Shown here in pieces: positions 1-9,183 of a stretch of 64,000 nucleotides of DNA. Under the pieces are notes generated by a model. That model was given only the letters and a program-made list of their open reading frames with translations. It was not told where the DNA came from and did no database searches. Every line of letters starts with the position of its first letter. The first letter of the stretch is position 1. Made by a program: the position numbers and the translations under genes. The stretch lies in NCBI GenBank assembly GCA_965212165.1, contig OZ243096.1:2356001-2420000 (forward strand), given 5' to 3'. This DNA is from RHLJ01 sp965212165 (GTDB lineage Bacteria > Bacteroidota > Rhodothermia > Balneolales > Balneolaceae).

Positions 1-796
1 AACTGGTACAAATGAATTAGTTATCATTGATTCTCCAAGCATTCCATTATTGCCAGTTCCTTCAAAACGTAAGCTTTTAATTCTAGCTAGTTCTGTATTA
101 TGCTTCATAATAGTAATCATTTCAATTGCTGCTCTAGAATATTTGGATAGTGGAATTTGGTCTGCCAGAGATTATCAGAGAGTTTTTAAGGTAGAGCCAT
201 TTTCAGTTCTTCCTGATATCTCATTCTCTGATAGATTAAACGATGATAGACTTGTTGATTACTTAAATATTATTCATGTTCAACAAATAAAATCGATAGC
301 TATAAAAATCGATGGTATTGCTCAACAAAATGATAAAAATATAGTATTAATATCATCTTTAAAAGGTGAGGGTAAAAGAGAATTAGCTTCTAAATTAGCC
401 ATTGAAACTACCAGGCTTGGGTACGGATCAAGAATAAATCTATATAATGAATTTGAAGAAGTAACTGAAATTGCTAATCCTTTATCTGAAGAAAGCCCTG
501 TTATTACTATCTCAATTTTGCCACCAACTGCAGTTTATACTAGCTGGAAAAAATGGTTAAAATCTGACAATATTTTTATCTGGATGTATCACTCTGGTAG
601 AGCGCCTCTTGCTGCAGATAACAAAGTATTGGAGCATATATCGACATTTAACACTCTACCTATACTTGTAAATGTACAACCTGATTATTTAGAAGATAGT
701 GGTGCTGCAGTAATACGAAAAAGATCATTAGTTAGAATATGGATTAAAAGAATTTTAACCCTTCAGTTTAAAGCTAAAAACATGGAGATTGCATAA
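1..796 (+). CDS. Wzz/Wzc-like polysaccharide chain-length protein, C-terminal part, with degenerate kinase domain (5' partial)
   Basis: The open frame runs in from the left edge (first full codon at base 2), so the start lies outside the window; the TTG at 50 is not the start. The visible part begins with the Pro-rich stretch that precedes the second membrane helix in Wzz/GumC proteins (IDSPSIPLLPVPSKRK), then a hydrophobic helix (about bases 70-140), then a cytoplasmic Rossmann-like domain. That domain holds a Walker-A-like segment (SSLKGEGKREL) in which the usual Ser/Thr after GEGK is Arg. I see no Walker A' aspartate strand and no C-terminal Tyr cluster. I infer an inner-membrane co-polymerase whose BY-kinase domain has lost catalysis. 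The stop overlaps the next start (TAATG), so it is co-transcribed with the glycosyltransferase that follows. Confidence 0.8.
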   Translation, partial: TGTNELVIIDSPSIPLLPVPSKRKLLILASSVLCFIIVIISIAALEYLDSGIWSARDYQRVFKVEPFSVLPDISFSDRLNDDRLVDYLNIIHVQQIKSIAIKIDGIAQQNDKNIVLISSLKGEGKRELASKLAIETTRLGYGSRINLYNEFEEVTEIANPLSEESPVITISILPPTAVYTSWKKWLKSDNIFIWMYHSGRAPLAADNKVLEHISTFNTLPILVNVQPDYLEDSGAAVIRKRSLVRIWIKRILTLQFKAKNMEIA

Positions 797-1980
797 TGTT
801 ATATACTATTCTGACCTCCATTTTATTATTCTATGCTATCTATACGTTAGCTTTGGTCTTATTTGCATTGATTTATAAACCTCCTTTTTATACTAGAGAG
901 AGTAGTAAAGATTATTCACTATTAATCTTTTATCCGGCATATAAAGCCGATAAAAAACTTATTGAAAATTTAAACTATATGAGAAGTCAAGTTTCTATGA
1001 TAAATGCAAAGTTCTATGTATTGTCACAAGATTCTGATCTGGAAATTGACCAAGAATTAGAATCTTTTTCTGACTATTTCGATAGTAAGTCTTTTTCACA
1101 TCTAAAAGGGAATTCATACCATCATGCTTTGGAATTTGCAGTTAAACAAATTGAGTTAATATCTAAAGACAATGGGATAAATTTCGATTCAATATTAATT
1201 ATGGATCCTGATAATACAATGAATTCATTTTCAATAAGAAAACTAATTCAAGGTAGAATCCACGGATCTGATGTTGTACTTAGTAAAAGAGCTTCAATCA
1301 GCCAAAATGATTCTATTTCATTATTTGATGGACTCTCTGAAAGGCTAAACGACTATATGTTAAGAAGGTCAAAACATGTTTTAGGTTTAACACCAGAGTT
1401 AAGTGGGAGTGGGATGATGGTTGAAACCGAATTATTTACGAAAGCAGTTTTGAAGTTGGATAAAAAAGCTCCTGGGATGGATAAACAATTGCTTATTAAT
1501 ATGATGTTTGATCGGGAAAACTTGAACATCACTTTTGATGAAGAAGCAATTGTATATGATGAAAAAACAACGGATCCAAATTCCTTTAATAGACAAAGAT
1601 TAAGATGGTTTGGTAATCAATATTACAATGCCAAAAAATTTACTATTCAACTTTTATCAAGTGGTAGATTATCGTTAATTGATTATGCTATTGTGTTATG
1701 CCGACCTCCTCGTTCATTTCAAATGGTAGGGTCTTTCATATTAATTCCAATAGATTTACTGCTTTTTTACTTTAATTTAATTCAATTCCCTTTATTAACA
1801 ACTTCTGCAGTTTTTCTTGGTCTATCTTTAATTATTTTCCTTAATAAAGAGGGGCTTTTATCTCAATTATTAAAATTGATTTTTCCAATGATAAAAACTT
1901 CAATGATAAATGGATTAACAGTTTTAAAAAGTTTGAAATCAGATAATGAAGGTTCTTTCATTCATACTCGAAAAAAATAA
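796..1980 (+). CDS. membrane-anchored family 2 glycosyltransferase
   Basis: Predicted to add a sugar from a nucleotide donor at the inner membrane during polysaccharide assembly. It has an N-terminal hydrophobic helix (residues about 3-25), a GT-A-like core with a DPDN metal/donor motif at residues 137-140, an acceptor-side segment (ELSGSGMMVE, then DKQLL) and a processive-type RQRLRW box at residues 266-271. Two or three membrane helices follow (about 300-360). This order resembles BcsA/NodC-like GT2 enzymes, although the N-terminal nucleotide-binding part is less conserved. The start overlaps the stop of the chain-length gene by one base and the next gene starts 2 bp after the stop, so the group is a tight operon. 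The sugar is not predictable. Confidence 0.8.
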   Translation: MLYTILTSILLFYAIYTLALVLFALIYKPPFYTRESSKDYSLLIFYPAYKADKKLIENLNYMRSQVSMINAKFYVLSQDSDLEIDQELESFSDYFDSKSFSHLKGNSYHHALEFAVKQIELISKDNGINFDSILIMDPDNTMNSFSIRKLIQGRIHGSDVVLSKRASISQNDSISLFDGLSERLNDYMLRRSKHVLGLTPELSGSGMMVETELFTKAVLKLDKKAPGMDKQLLINMMFDRENLNITFDEEAIVYDEKTTDPNSFNRQRLRWFGNQYYNAKKFTIQLLSSGRLSLIDYAIVLCRPPRSFQMVGSFILIPIDLLLFYFNLIQFPLLTTSAVFLGLSLIIFLNKEGLLSQLLKLIFPMIKTSMINGLTVLKSLKSDNEGSFIHTRKK

Positions 1981-1982
1981 GG

Positions 1983-3443
1983 ATGAGAGAGATTGTAGAT
2001 ATAAATAATGGTCGTGATCTTTCTATTAAAAAAGGGAAGAGTAAGACCCGCTTAATTATAGCTGTAAGTATTATAGCTGTACTTATTGTGCCAACTTTTA
2101 TCTATTTATTTGGATTAAAAGGTATTGTGTTAATCTTCGCAATACTAATAGGTGCGCCAATTGCATACTTATTATTGATTGAAGAACGGTATTTAATTCC
2201 TATTGCTGTGGGTTATTCAATTATGGTTGGGCCTTTCTTAATGGGAGTTCAAGGTGTGCCTATTGGTATAGTAATGGATGGCATGCTCTTAATTGGTGTT
2301 GCTGGAGTAATTCTAAGAGCATTTAAAAATAGAGACTGGAGTTATTTTAATGTGCCTGGTAAAATAATCATACTATGTTGGTTAGGTTACCACTTGCTTC
2401 AAGTTGGAAATCCCTTTGCTGCTTCTAGAGTTGCTTGGTTTTATGTAATGAGACCAGCTGTTGCCTATCCTTTTTTATATTTCATTGCCTTTAACATGCT
2501 AAAATCAAAGAAAGATCTAAAATTGGTTTGGGGAAGTATTGTTACAGGTATTACAGTAACAATTATCTGGGGTCTAATTCAATATATAAATGGGTATTTT
2601 GATTTTGAAATGAGATATCTCGCAGCAGCAGATGCAATTCATCTAGTTTACATTCAAGGTCGTTGGAGAATCTTTGGTACATTAACTTCACCTGCTCAGT
2701 ATGGGGTAGTTGTTACTATTTTTAGCATGATTTTCATTTTGCTAGGTGTTTTTATAAAAGGGAAAATCAAATGGTTATATGTGATTTTAGCACTTCTTGG
2801 TTTTGCCGCTATGGTCTTTTCTGGAACAAGAACTGCGTTTATTGTAATTCCACTAGCACTTGGTGCTATGGTTCTTCTCGAACGTAAACCAAAATTGTAT
2901 GGTCTCTCAGCTGGACTAGCAGTTATCTTTCTGATAGTGATTATGATGCCAACTAATAACTACCATATAAAAAGGATCCAATCAGTTTTTAAAACAGAAG
3001 AGGATGCTTCATTTCAAGTGCGAGAAAATAATAGAAAAGCGATTATGCCTTATATTTATTCCCATCCAATTGGAGGAGGATTAGGCTCAACAGGTGTTTG
3101 GGGAATGAGGTTTTCACCTTATACTCAATTAGCTCAGTTTGCACCAGATGCGGGTTATATGAGGATAGCTGTTGAATTAGGTTGGTTAGGTCTCATTTTA
3201 TATTTAGCACTTCTAATTAATCTTTTTTGGTTGTCTTTAAAGAGTTTCAAAAGATTGAAAGACCCAAACCTACGAATACTTGGCTTAGCATTACTTTCAG
3301 GTTTATCGACACTTTTCTTAATTGAATACGCACAGGATATTAATGGAAAACTACCAATGAATATATTGCTATGGATTTTAATGGCTGTAATGATCCGTCT
3401 ACCAGAAATAGAAGAACAAAGGGTTGATAATGAAAGTAACTGA
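1983..3443 (+). CDS. O-antigen ligase/Wzy-type polymerase family membrane protein
   Basis: A 486-residue polytopic membrane protein with about 11-12 hydrophobic helices and a large periplasmic loop in the second half (roughly residues 330-390, containing HPIGGGLGSTG), the layout of the Wzy/WaaL (PF04932) superfamily. The Arg-rich loop after a TSPAQYG segment fits this family. Its expected role is polymerising or ligating lipid-linked repeat units on the periplasmic face. It is tightly packed between two glycosyltransferases; its 3' end overlaps the next gene by 14 bp. In a locus with a chain-length regulator and a flippase, a Wzy polymerase is more likely than a ligase, but sequence alone does not separate the two. 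Confidence 0.8.
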   Translation: MREIVDINNGRDLSIKKGKSKTRLIIAVSIIAVLIVPTFIYLFGLKGIVLIFAILIGAPIAYLLLIEERYLIPIAVGYSIMVGPFLMGVQGVPIGIVMDGMLLIGVAGVILRAFKNRDWSYFNVPGKIIILCWLGYHLLQVGNPFAASRVAWFYVMRPAVAYPFLYFIAFNMLKSKKDLKLVWGSIVTGITVTIIWGLIQYINGYFDFEMRYLAAADAIHLVYIQGRWRIFGTLTSPAQYGVVVTIFSMIFILLGVFIKGKIKWLYVILALLGFAAMVFSGTRTAFIVIPLALGAMVLLERKPKLYGLSAGLAVIFLIVIMMPTNNYHIKRIQSVFKTEEDASFQVRENNRKAIMPYIYSHPIGGGLGSTGVWGMRFSPYTQLAQFAPDAGYMRIAVELGWLGLILYLALLINLFWLSLKSFKRLKDPNLRILGLALLSGLSTLFLIEYAQDINGKLPMNILLWILMAVMIRLPEIEEQRVDNESN

Positions 3444-4518
3444 AATTACATGTCAACATCTATTATCTGGAATAGGTCGCTATGGAGTTGAACTTAGTAA
3501 AGAGTTGAAGAAACTGAATATACTTTCAGCTTTCTATAAACCATATAAGGAAGGTCATGCGGATAGTGTTTTACATTCTAATGAATGGATTAAGCCAATA
3601 AATTATAGAAGCTTTAGAAATTTACATCCCTACCTATTACCTCTTTTTATTCGAAAAGCAGTATCTGTTAGTGATGAAGAAGTACTTCATGCTCATTGGT
3701 TTATATCTGGATTAGCAATTTCATTATTTACAAAAAATCCAAAAATTATAACAATGCATGATGTTTCATTGTTGCATTTACCTGAACAAAACCCATCATA
3801 TATCATGTATTATAAGTGGGTAATAAATCGTTTTAAAAAACTGGGGATTCCAATAATTGTTGTAAGCGAACAGGCAAAAAAGGATGCTATTAAGTATGCA
3901 AACTATCCCAGTGAATTAATTCATGTGGTTTATAATGGAATTAATCATGATCAGTTTTTTCCTAAACAAAATAATGAACTTAGACCAAGTGATAGATTTA
4001 GGATAGTTTACTCTGGGGGTTTAGGAAAACGTAAAAATGTTGGACTGTTATTAGAAGCATTTCAAAAAGTTGAACAAAGTATGCCTAATATTGAACTTGT
4101 AATTTCAGGTGCTCATCCTGAACGTACTGAATACCCGCAAAAAGTGATTCAGTTAGGGCTAAAGAATGTTTCATTTACTGGGTATTTACCTGATGAAGAT
4201 ATGGCTGATTTCTATAGATCAGGTCATTGTATGGTTTTTCCTTCTGAATATGAAGGCTTTGGTTTGGCTCCGTTAGAAAGTATGGCCTGTGGAACGCCTG
4301 TGTTATGCGCAAAGGGTGGGGCTTTAATGGAAACTTCAGGAGATGGAGCAGAATACTTTGATTATGATTCTGAAGATTTAGCAAGTAAAATCATTCTTCT
4401 ATTTAATGATGTAAAGCTGCAATATTCATTGACAAAAAGGGGTATTGAGCAAGCTAAAAAATATACTTGGAAACGTACTGCAGATGAAACCGTAAATCTT
4501 TATCGAAGTTTAATCTAG
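3430..4518 (+). CDS. family 4 glycosyltransferase (copy 1 of a tandem pair)
   Basis: Retaining GT-B glycosyltransferase, probably transferring a hexose-type sugar in the cytoplasm. It has the N-terminal GIGRYG glycine loop, a linker YNGINHDQF, and a C-terminal donor-binding domain with EYEGFGLAPLESMACGTPV, the EX7E signature of GT4. I chose the ATG at 3430 over a TTG at 3424 because AAAGGG at 3418-3423 gives a ribosome site 6 bp away. The gene overlaps the upstream polymerase gene by 14 bp. It is clearly paralogous to the gene at 4607. Its last codons contain the first copy (4499-4506) of the repeat array that appears to control the next unit. Confidence 0.85.
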   Translation: MKVTEITCQHLLSGIGRYGVELSKELKKLNILSAFYKPYKEGHADSVLHSNEWIKPINYRSFRNLHPYLLPLFIRKAVSVSDEEVLHAHWFISGLAISLFTKNPKIITMHDVSLLHLPEQNPSYIMYYKWVINRFKKLGIPIIVVSEQAKKDAIKYANYPSELIHVVYNGINHDQFFPKQNNELRPSDRFRIVYSGGLGKRKNVGLLLEAFQKVEQSMPNIELVISGAHPERTEYPQKVIQLGLKNVSFTGYLPDEDMADFYRSGHCMVFPSEYEGFGLAPLESMACGTPVLCAKGGALMETSGDGAEYFDYDSEDLASKIILLFNDVKLQYSLTKRGIEQAKKYTWKRTADETVNLYRSLI

Positions 4519-4585
4519 TTCACCCTACAAAAACTAGTGTTAATCGAAAATATCAACTTAAGCACAACGAAGTAATCTAACTTTG
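4499..4585 (+). promoter_or_regulatory. phased direct-repeat array A with -7 box, upstream of the unit at 4607
   Basis: Three 8-bp elements start at 4499 (TTTATCGA, inside the previous coding sequence), 4519 (TTCACCCT, degenerate) and 4540 (TTAATCGA), spaced 20 and 21 bp. Thirty-one bases after the last element is TAACTTTG (4578-4585), a perfect Bacteroidota-type -7 element. A further CGA-containing copy at 4563 is out of phase. The geometry matches arrays B, C, D and F. I infer an activator binding just upstream of the core promoter. Confidence 0.6.
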
Positions 4586-4606
4586 ATCTAAATAAAAAAA
4601 TAGATC

Positions 4607-5704
4607 ATGGATATAAATATAATTTCTTGTGCAAATAGTAGCTGTGGAATCGGCAGATATACCAATGAGTTGGCCACACGGTTAGTCAAAAATGGTAATA
4701 ATGTCTCAGTGTTTCGGAAAGACAATCCTAAACCTCCAACATTTCAGGTTTACCCTCATAGATCCTTCAAAAACTTAAGGCATTACATTGCGCCTTACTA
4801 CCTTTCAAAAGCAATTTCAAAATTAGATTCTGATATTTGGTTAGCAGATTATGTAGATGCATCATTTGCGTTTTCATTAAAAGGAAATATCAAAAGTGAA
4901 AACATTTTTACCAATGTACATGATGCAATCCCATTCAAGTTTCCGACTTCCAAATTTGCGTTTGAGTACTATAAAACTCAATTAAACTATGCAGTTAAAG
5001 TATCAAAAAAGATTATTGTAGTCTCTGAAGTGTCCAAATTTGATCTAGTGAAACATGTGGGAATCAATCCTGATAAAATAGAAGTTATTTATAATGGCTT
5101 AAATCATGATTTCTTTTATCCAGATATAGTAAAGAAAGAAAATGATGTTTTTACAATACGATATGTAGGTGGACTTTCTGGCCCTCATAAAAATGCTGAA
5201 GCTCTTATCGAAGTTGCAAAAATTTTAGAATCTAAAGGGCACAAATTCAATATGGAAATTGGTGGTGGACATCCCGAGAATACGATACTTCCATCATTAG
5301 TTGATAAGTATAATTTGAAGTCAGTAAAGTTTTCTGGCTTTATTCCGGATTCTGATTTAAGGAGTTTCTTAGCCGAAGCTGATTTGTTTTTATACCCATC
5401 GAAGTACGAAGGATTTGGTTTTCCTCCTTTAGAAGCAATGGCATGTGGTACAGCAACTGTATCAAGTCATGCAGGCTCTTTATATGAAGTATTAGGAAAT
5501 GGAGCATTAACAACTTTCCCATTACCAAAAAGTTTAGCTAAAGAAGTTGAGAAGATTATACTTAATCCATCATTGAAAAAAAGGATGGAGAGAAATGCAA
5601 TTGATCAGGCTTCAAAATACACCTGGAATAAATCAGCTGAACAGCATTCAGATTTATTTCAAAAAGAATTTTTTAAATCAAATTTAAGAAAGGTAGCATC
5701 ATGA
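4607..5704 (+). CDS. family 4 glycosyltransferase (copy 2 of a tandem pair)
   Basis: GT-B enzyme sharing order and motifs with its upstream neighbour: N-terminal CGIGRYTNEL loop, YNGLNHDFFYP linker, and KYEGFGFPPLEAMACG donor site with the EX7E pair. Differences across the acceptor half suggest that the two copies have diverged in acceptor or donor. It is the first gene of a new transcription unit: 88 bp separate it from the preceding stop and that gap holds repeat array A and a promoter box. The stop overlaps the next start (ATGA at 5701-5704), so it is translationally coupled to the flippase gene. Confidence 0.85.
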   Translation: MDINIISCANSSCGIGRYTNELATRLVKNGNNVSVFRKDNPKPPTFQVYPHRSFKNLRHYIAPYYLSKAISKLDSDIWLADYVDASFAFSLKGNIKSENIFTNVHDAIPFKFPTSKFAFEYYKTQLNYAVKVSKKIIVVSEVSKFDLVKHVGINPDKIEVIYNGLNHDFFYPDIVKKENDVFTIRYVGGLSGPHKNAEALIEVAKILESKGHKFNMEIGGGHPENTILPSLVDKYNLKSVKFSGFIPDSDLRSFLAEADLFLYPSKYEGFGFPPLEAMACGTATVSSHAGSLYEVLGNGALTTFPLPKSLAKEVEKIILNPSLKKRMERNAIDQASKYTWNKSAEQHSDLFQKEFFKSNLRKVAS

Positions 5705-7011
5705 CTCGAAAAGGAATAATAGCACTTGCAAATAATGGTATTGAGTTCTTTATCGGTTCAATGATTTTAGTAATGATCACCTATTTATACTCTACAGAAG
5801 AAGCTGGAGTATGGATAGTATTTATCACACTACTTTTTGTAGGTACTAAATTTAGAGAAGGAGTAACTCAGACTAGCTTAATGAAATTCTCAGTTGGTGT
5901 TTCTGATCAACAGCGTTTTTCAGTTTATATGATTTCTATTGGGTTTACACTAGTTATAGAAATAATACTTAGTGCCTTAGCATATTCAGCAAGTCATTTA
6001 ATTAATGAAGGGATTCTTTCATTATTACTAGCAAACTATTTCTGGATTGCTATACCTCAATCTCTTTTTCGATTATTTCAATTTATATCTCAATCAAGAT
6101 TAGATGTAAAGAGTATGTTTGTAAGTAATCTTGTTCTTCTAAACATGATGACAATGGTTGTCTTCTTCATTCTTGAAAAAGGATCTGCATTTAGCATTAT
6201 ACCCAAAGCATTAGGAATAGCTTATATGATCGGTCTAGTTTGGCAAATAATTATGCACAATGTTTTAAATTGGTCTATTTCTTTTAAAAAAATTCAATTA
6301 CCTAAAGGGTATCTATCTTATGCTACAAATGGTTTACTAAGAGAATTATTTGGAACCATTTCATCAAGAGCATACATATTGCTTACTGCTGGTTTAGTAG
6401 GATACACTGAATCAGCGTTAGTAGGAATAGCTTCCAGATATGCTAATCTCATTTATCTACCGAATTCAGCGTATCAGGGAATTCTATATCCAAAAGCTTG
6501 TGAATTGGTTAACACTGGATACTTAAAAAGTATGTTTGGCTTTTATAGAAGATCAGTTTCTTGGATGCAGGCTGCATTTTTGCCATATGTACTCGTTCTA
6601 TTAACCGTTGGTTCTTTTGGTATTGTTCTTTTACATGGAACAGAATTTATTGCAGCGCTTCCGTTTTATTCTGTATTAGTATTATCTGGAGCATTTATTG
6701 CTCCATTTGGTCATGCTTATGGGAGTATTTGTCAAGCAGCTGGCAGGCCTGATCTTGTAACGAAAGTAGTTTTACTAAATAGTAGTGTCAACCTCTTATT
6801 ATCTGTAATTCTAATCTATTTCTTTGGGGTCTGGGGAGCTGTTCTTGCGCCAATAATCACGGATATATTTGGACTCGCTGTTATATCATTTGTAATCCGA
6901 AAAGTTTTTAACACATCAATTCTAGAATCTGGGTTTAGAATTGTGAACCGTTTTGTATCACTTAATAAAATTGCACTTAGAATATTTAGAAGTAGAGAAG
7001 CATTATCATGA
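5701..7011 (+). CDS. Wzx-like polysaccharide flippase/MOP-superfamily transporter
   Basis: A 436-residue protein made almost entirely of hydrophobic helices (about 12), with the N-terminal helix pair and mid-protein loop (SRYANLIYLPNSAYQG) seen in lipopolysaccharide/O-antigen exporters of the MOP (MATE/MVF) superfamily. Its expected role is moving undecaprenyl-linked repeat units across the inner membrane to the Wzy polymerase. Coupled by ATGA overlaps to both flanking genes (5701-5704 and 7008-7011). It is the only flippase candidate in the visible locus, which supports a Wzx/Wzy-dependent pathway. Confidence 0.8.
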   Translation: MTRKGIIALANNGIEFFIGSMILVMITYLYSTEEAGVWIVFITLLFVGTKFREGVTQTSLMKFSVGVSDQQRFSVYMISIGFTLVIEIILSALAYSASHLINEGILSLLLANYFWIAIPQSLFRLFQFISQSRLDVKSMFVSNLVLLNMMTMVVFFILEKGSAFSIIPKALGIAYMIGLVWQIIMHNVLNWSISFKKIQLPKGYLSYATNGLLRELFGTISSRAYILLTAGLVGYTESALVGIASRYANLIYLPNSAYQGILYPKACELVNTGYLKSMFGFYRRSVSWMQAAFLPYVLVLLTVGSFGIVLLHGTEFIAALPFYSVLVLSGAFIAPFGHAYGSICQAAGRPDLVTKVVLLNSSVNLLLSVILIYFFGVWGAVLAPIITDIFGLAVISFVIRKVFNTSILESGFRIVNRFVSLNKIALRIFRSREALS

Positions 7012-7898
7012 ATACTATAAAATTATCGATAGTAATGGCTACTTATAATCGAGTAGAATTATTGGCTAAGCAATTAAAAGCATTTGAATCTCAAAGTATT
7101 AACAGGTCAGAATATGAAATAATTATTGTAAATGATGGCTCTATAGACGGAACTGAAAAATTTCTTGATCAACAACTTTTTTTAGTTTCAAATTTAAAGG
7201 TTATTAATCAAAAGAATTCAGGCCCAGCTGCTGCACGAAATAATGGTGTAAAACATGCGATTTCTAATGTCATTGCTTTTACTGATGATGATTGCATAGT
7301 TGATCCACACTGGGCACAGACTATTATTTCTAGGTTTGAAAGTGAGACAATCAAAGTTCTTGAAGGTCAAACTTATACAGATAAAGCCTTAAGAACACCT
7401 CTTACTCATCAAATTGAAAATTTGGTTTGGAATCCAGTTATTCCAACTTGTAATGCTGCATATAGGAAAGATTTTTTTGAACAACTAGGCGGATTTGATG
7501 AATCATTTCCATATCCACACAACGAAGACACTGATCTAGCATGGAGAGTGCTTGATGAAACTACTGTTGAGTTTTGTGAAGAGATGAAAGTATTTCACCC
7601 TCCAATTCCTGTTAAGTTTAAGTCTCAATTACGAAGAATGAGAATGCTAGTATCAGAGTTCTCTTTATACAACAAGAATAAAACTGCTTATAAAAAATGG
7701 AGAGCTTCAAATCCTTGGTTAACTATTTATAAAGAAGTGTTTTTTAAACACCAATTATTAAATCTAAAATTTCATTTAGGCTTTTATAACAAGCCAAAAT
7801 TATTATTAAAAGGGGTTGCCCTTTCAATAGGCTGGTGGATCTATTTGATAGTTTTGTTTCCAAAATTCATCCAAGAAAGCTTAAGTATTAAAGGATAA
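7008..7898 (+). CDS. family 2 glycosyltransferase
   Basis: Compact 296-residue GT-A enzyme. It opens with the GT2 strand-loop (SIVMATYNRVELL), has NDGS as the first aspartate motif, a DDD metal motif at residues 93-95 and, further on, the acceptor-side NEDTDLAWR sequence corresponding to the ED catalytic base region. A short hydrophobic C-terminal stretch may associate with the membrane. Translationally coupled to the flippase gene (ATGA overlap) and followed after only 5 bp by another glycosyltransferase gene. The substrate is unknown. Confidence 0.85.
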   Translation: MNTIKLSIVMATYNRVELLAKQLKAFESQSINRSEYEIIIVNDGSIDGTEKFLDQQLFLVSNLKVINQKNSGPAAARNNGVKHAISNVIAFTDDDCIVDPHWAQTIISRFESETIKVLEGQTYTDKALRTPLTHQIENLVWNPVIPTCNAAYRKDFFEQLGGFDESFPYPHNEDTDLAWRVLDETTVEFCEEMKVFHPPIPVKFKSQLRRMRMLVSEFSLYNKNKTAYKKWRASNPWLTIYKEVFFKHQLLNLKFHLGFYNKPKLLLKGVALSIGWWIYLIVLFPKFIQESLSIKG

Positions 7899-7903
7899 AG
7901 CAG

Positions 7904-9064
7904 ATGCTACCAATTGTATTTCAAGCGTTACCAAAATGGGATGGGAATTATAGTTCAACTGCTCTTACAATAAGTAAGATGCTATCTCGTGATAGAAAGG
8001 TCTTCTACATTGAACATCCGTTTAGTTATCTAGATATTTTTAAATCAGATAAGAATTTACAAACAAAAAAAAGAATACCCGGTGTAATTGATCTACCTTT
8101 TAAAGATCACAAAAACTTCATAGTCATACATCCACCTTTTACTTTACCATTGAATTCATTATCAAAAAAAGCTGGTTATTCTTTTTTTCAAAAAATGTAT
8201 ATCAAGTCATTATGGAAACATATTGATAGGGTTTTAAAAAGTTATGACATCAATGAATTTGGATATATAAATAGTTTTGACCCAATTTATTTTGATTTTA
8301 TATCAAGTTTGAAGTGTAGATTCAAAATCTATCATTCAGTGGATTTAATATCTGGTGAGCCTTATATAGCAAAACATGGGGTAGATGCTGAATTCAAAGC
8401 ATCAAAAAAAGCTGATTATGTAGTTACAACTTCTGAGCCATTAAAAAAACGATTATCAGCCTTTAATCCAGATACAATATGCATACCAAATGCAGTAGAT
8501 TTTGAACTTTTTTCAAATAAATTATCTATACCCAATGAGTATTTGAAATCAGATAGAAAAAAAATGGTTTATACAGGTAATATTGGTTTAAGAATCAATT
8601 ATTCAGTAATTGAATCCATTGCAAAAGCTTTTCCTGATCTCGATATATTTATGGTAGGACCAAAGGATAGGACTTATTTTAAAGGTCAAAATCTAGAAAA
8701 GTATAAGAATATTTATTTCATAGGTTCGAAAAATATAAAAGAACTTCCTGCCTATATACATCATGCCGATTTCTGCATTATTCCATTTAATTGTACAGAT
8801 CTTACACATCATATTTACCCGCTAAAGCTGAATGAATATCTGTCAGCTGGTAAACCAGTTATTACCTCTAGATTTACTGACTTTGGCGACTTTGAATCTG
8901 TTCTAAGTGTATATAATAGCAATGAACAAGCGATAGAATTAGTTAATGCACAATTAAGTACTATAGATGATAAGTTATCAGAAAAGAGAATAAAATTGGC
9001 TTCTGCTAATACCTGGAACCATAGATTTAAGCTATGGAATGATTTAGTAGAAAAACTGTCCTGA
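7904..9064 (+). CDS. GT4-like glycosyltransferase
   Basis: A 386-residue GT-B fold protein: an N-terminal half with Trp-rich WDGNYSSTAL and an IYHSVDL segment, a linker IPNAVDFELF, and a C-terminal half with VYTGNIGLRINY, FIGSKNIKELPAYIHHADFCIIPF and LKLNEYLSAGKPVI, where Glu of NEY sits at the donor-binding position. This subtype is annotated as glycosyltransferase family 4 or 1 in many Bacteroidota surface-polysaccharide loci. Last gene of the unit that starts at 4607; array B follows within 5 bp of its stop. Confidence 0.75.
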   Translation: MLPIVFQALPKWDGNYSSTALTISKMLSRDRKVFYIEHPFSYLDIFKSDKNLQTKKRIPGVIDLPFKDHKNFIVIHPPFTLPLNSLSKKAGYSFFQKMYIKSLWKHIDRVLKSYDINEFGYINSFDPIYFDFISSLKCRFKIYHSVDLISGEPYIAKHGVDAEFKASKKADYVVTTSEPLKKRLSAFNPDTICIPNAVDFELFSNKLSIPNEYLKSDRKKMVYTGNIGLRINYSVIESIAKAFPDLDIFMVGPKDRTYFKGQNLEKYKNIYFIGSKNIKELPAYIHHADFCIIPFNCTDLTHHIYPLKLNEYLSAGKPVITSRFTDFGDFESVLSVYNSNEQAIELVNAQLSTIDDKLSEKRIKLASANTWNHRFKLWNDLVEKLS

Positions 9065-9068
9065 TTAT

Positions 9069-9155
9069 TTAATCGACTGTAAGACTCGTTCATCGAAATC
9101 ATACTGCAACTAGTCGAAAAGGAAACATACTGCAAGGGATTGTACAGTAAGTTTA
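9069..9155 (+). promoter_or_regulatory. phased direct-repeat array B with -7 box, upstream of the unit at 9184
   Basis: Elements at 9069 (TTAATCGA), 9089 (TTCATCGA) and 9110 (CTAGTCGA), spaced 20 and 21 bp. TAAGTTTA at 9148-9155 begins 31 bp after the last element. A separate 10-bp direct repeat, CATACTGCAA, occurs at 9100-9109 and 9126-9135. The start codon of the acyltransferase lies 29 bp after the -7 box. Same architecture as arrays A, C, D and F. Confidence 0.65.
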
Positions 9156-9183
9156 TATCAAATTAAACTTAAAAAAGACAATC

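Noticed and set aside
8815..9135. 106-residue antisense frame reaching into the array B gap
   Set aside because: Mostly opposite a glycosyltransferase; Ser/Leu-rich composition and lack of a ribosome site argue against it.
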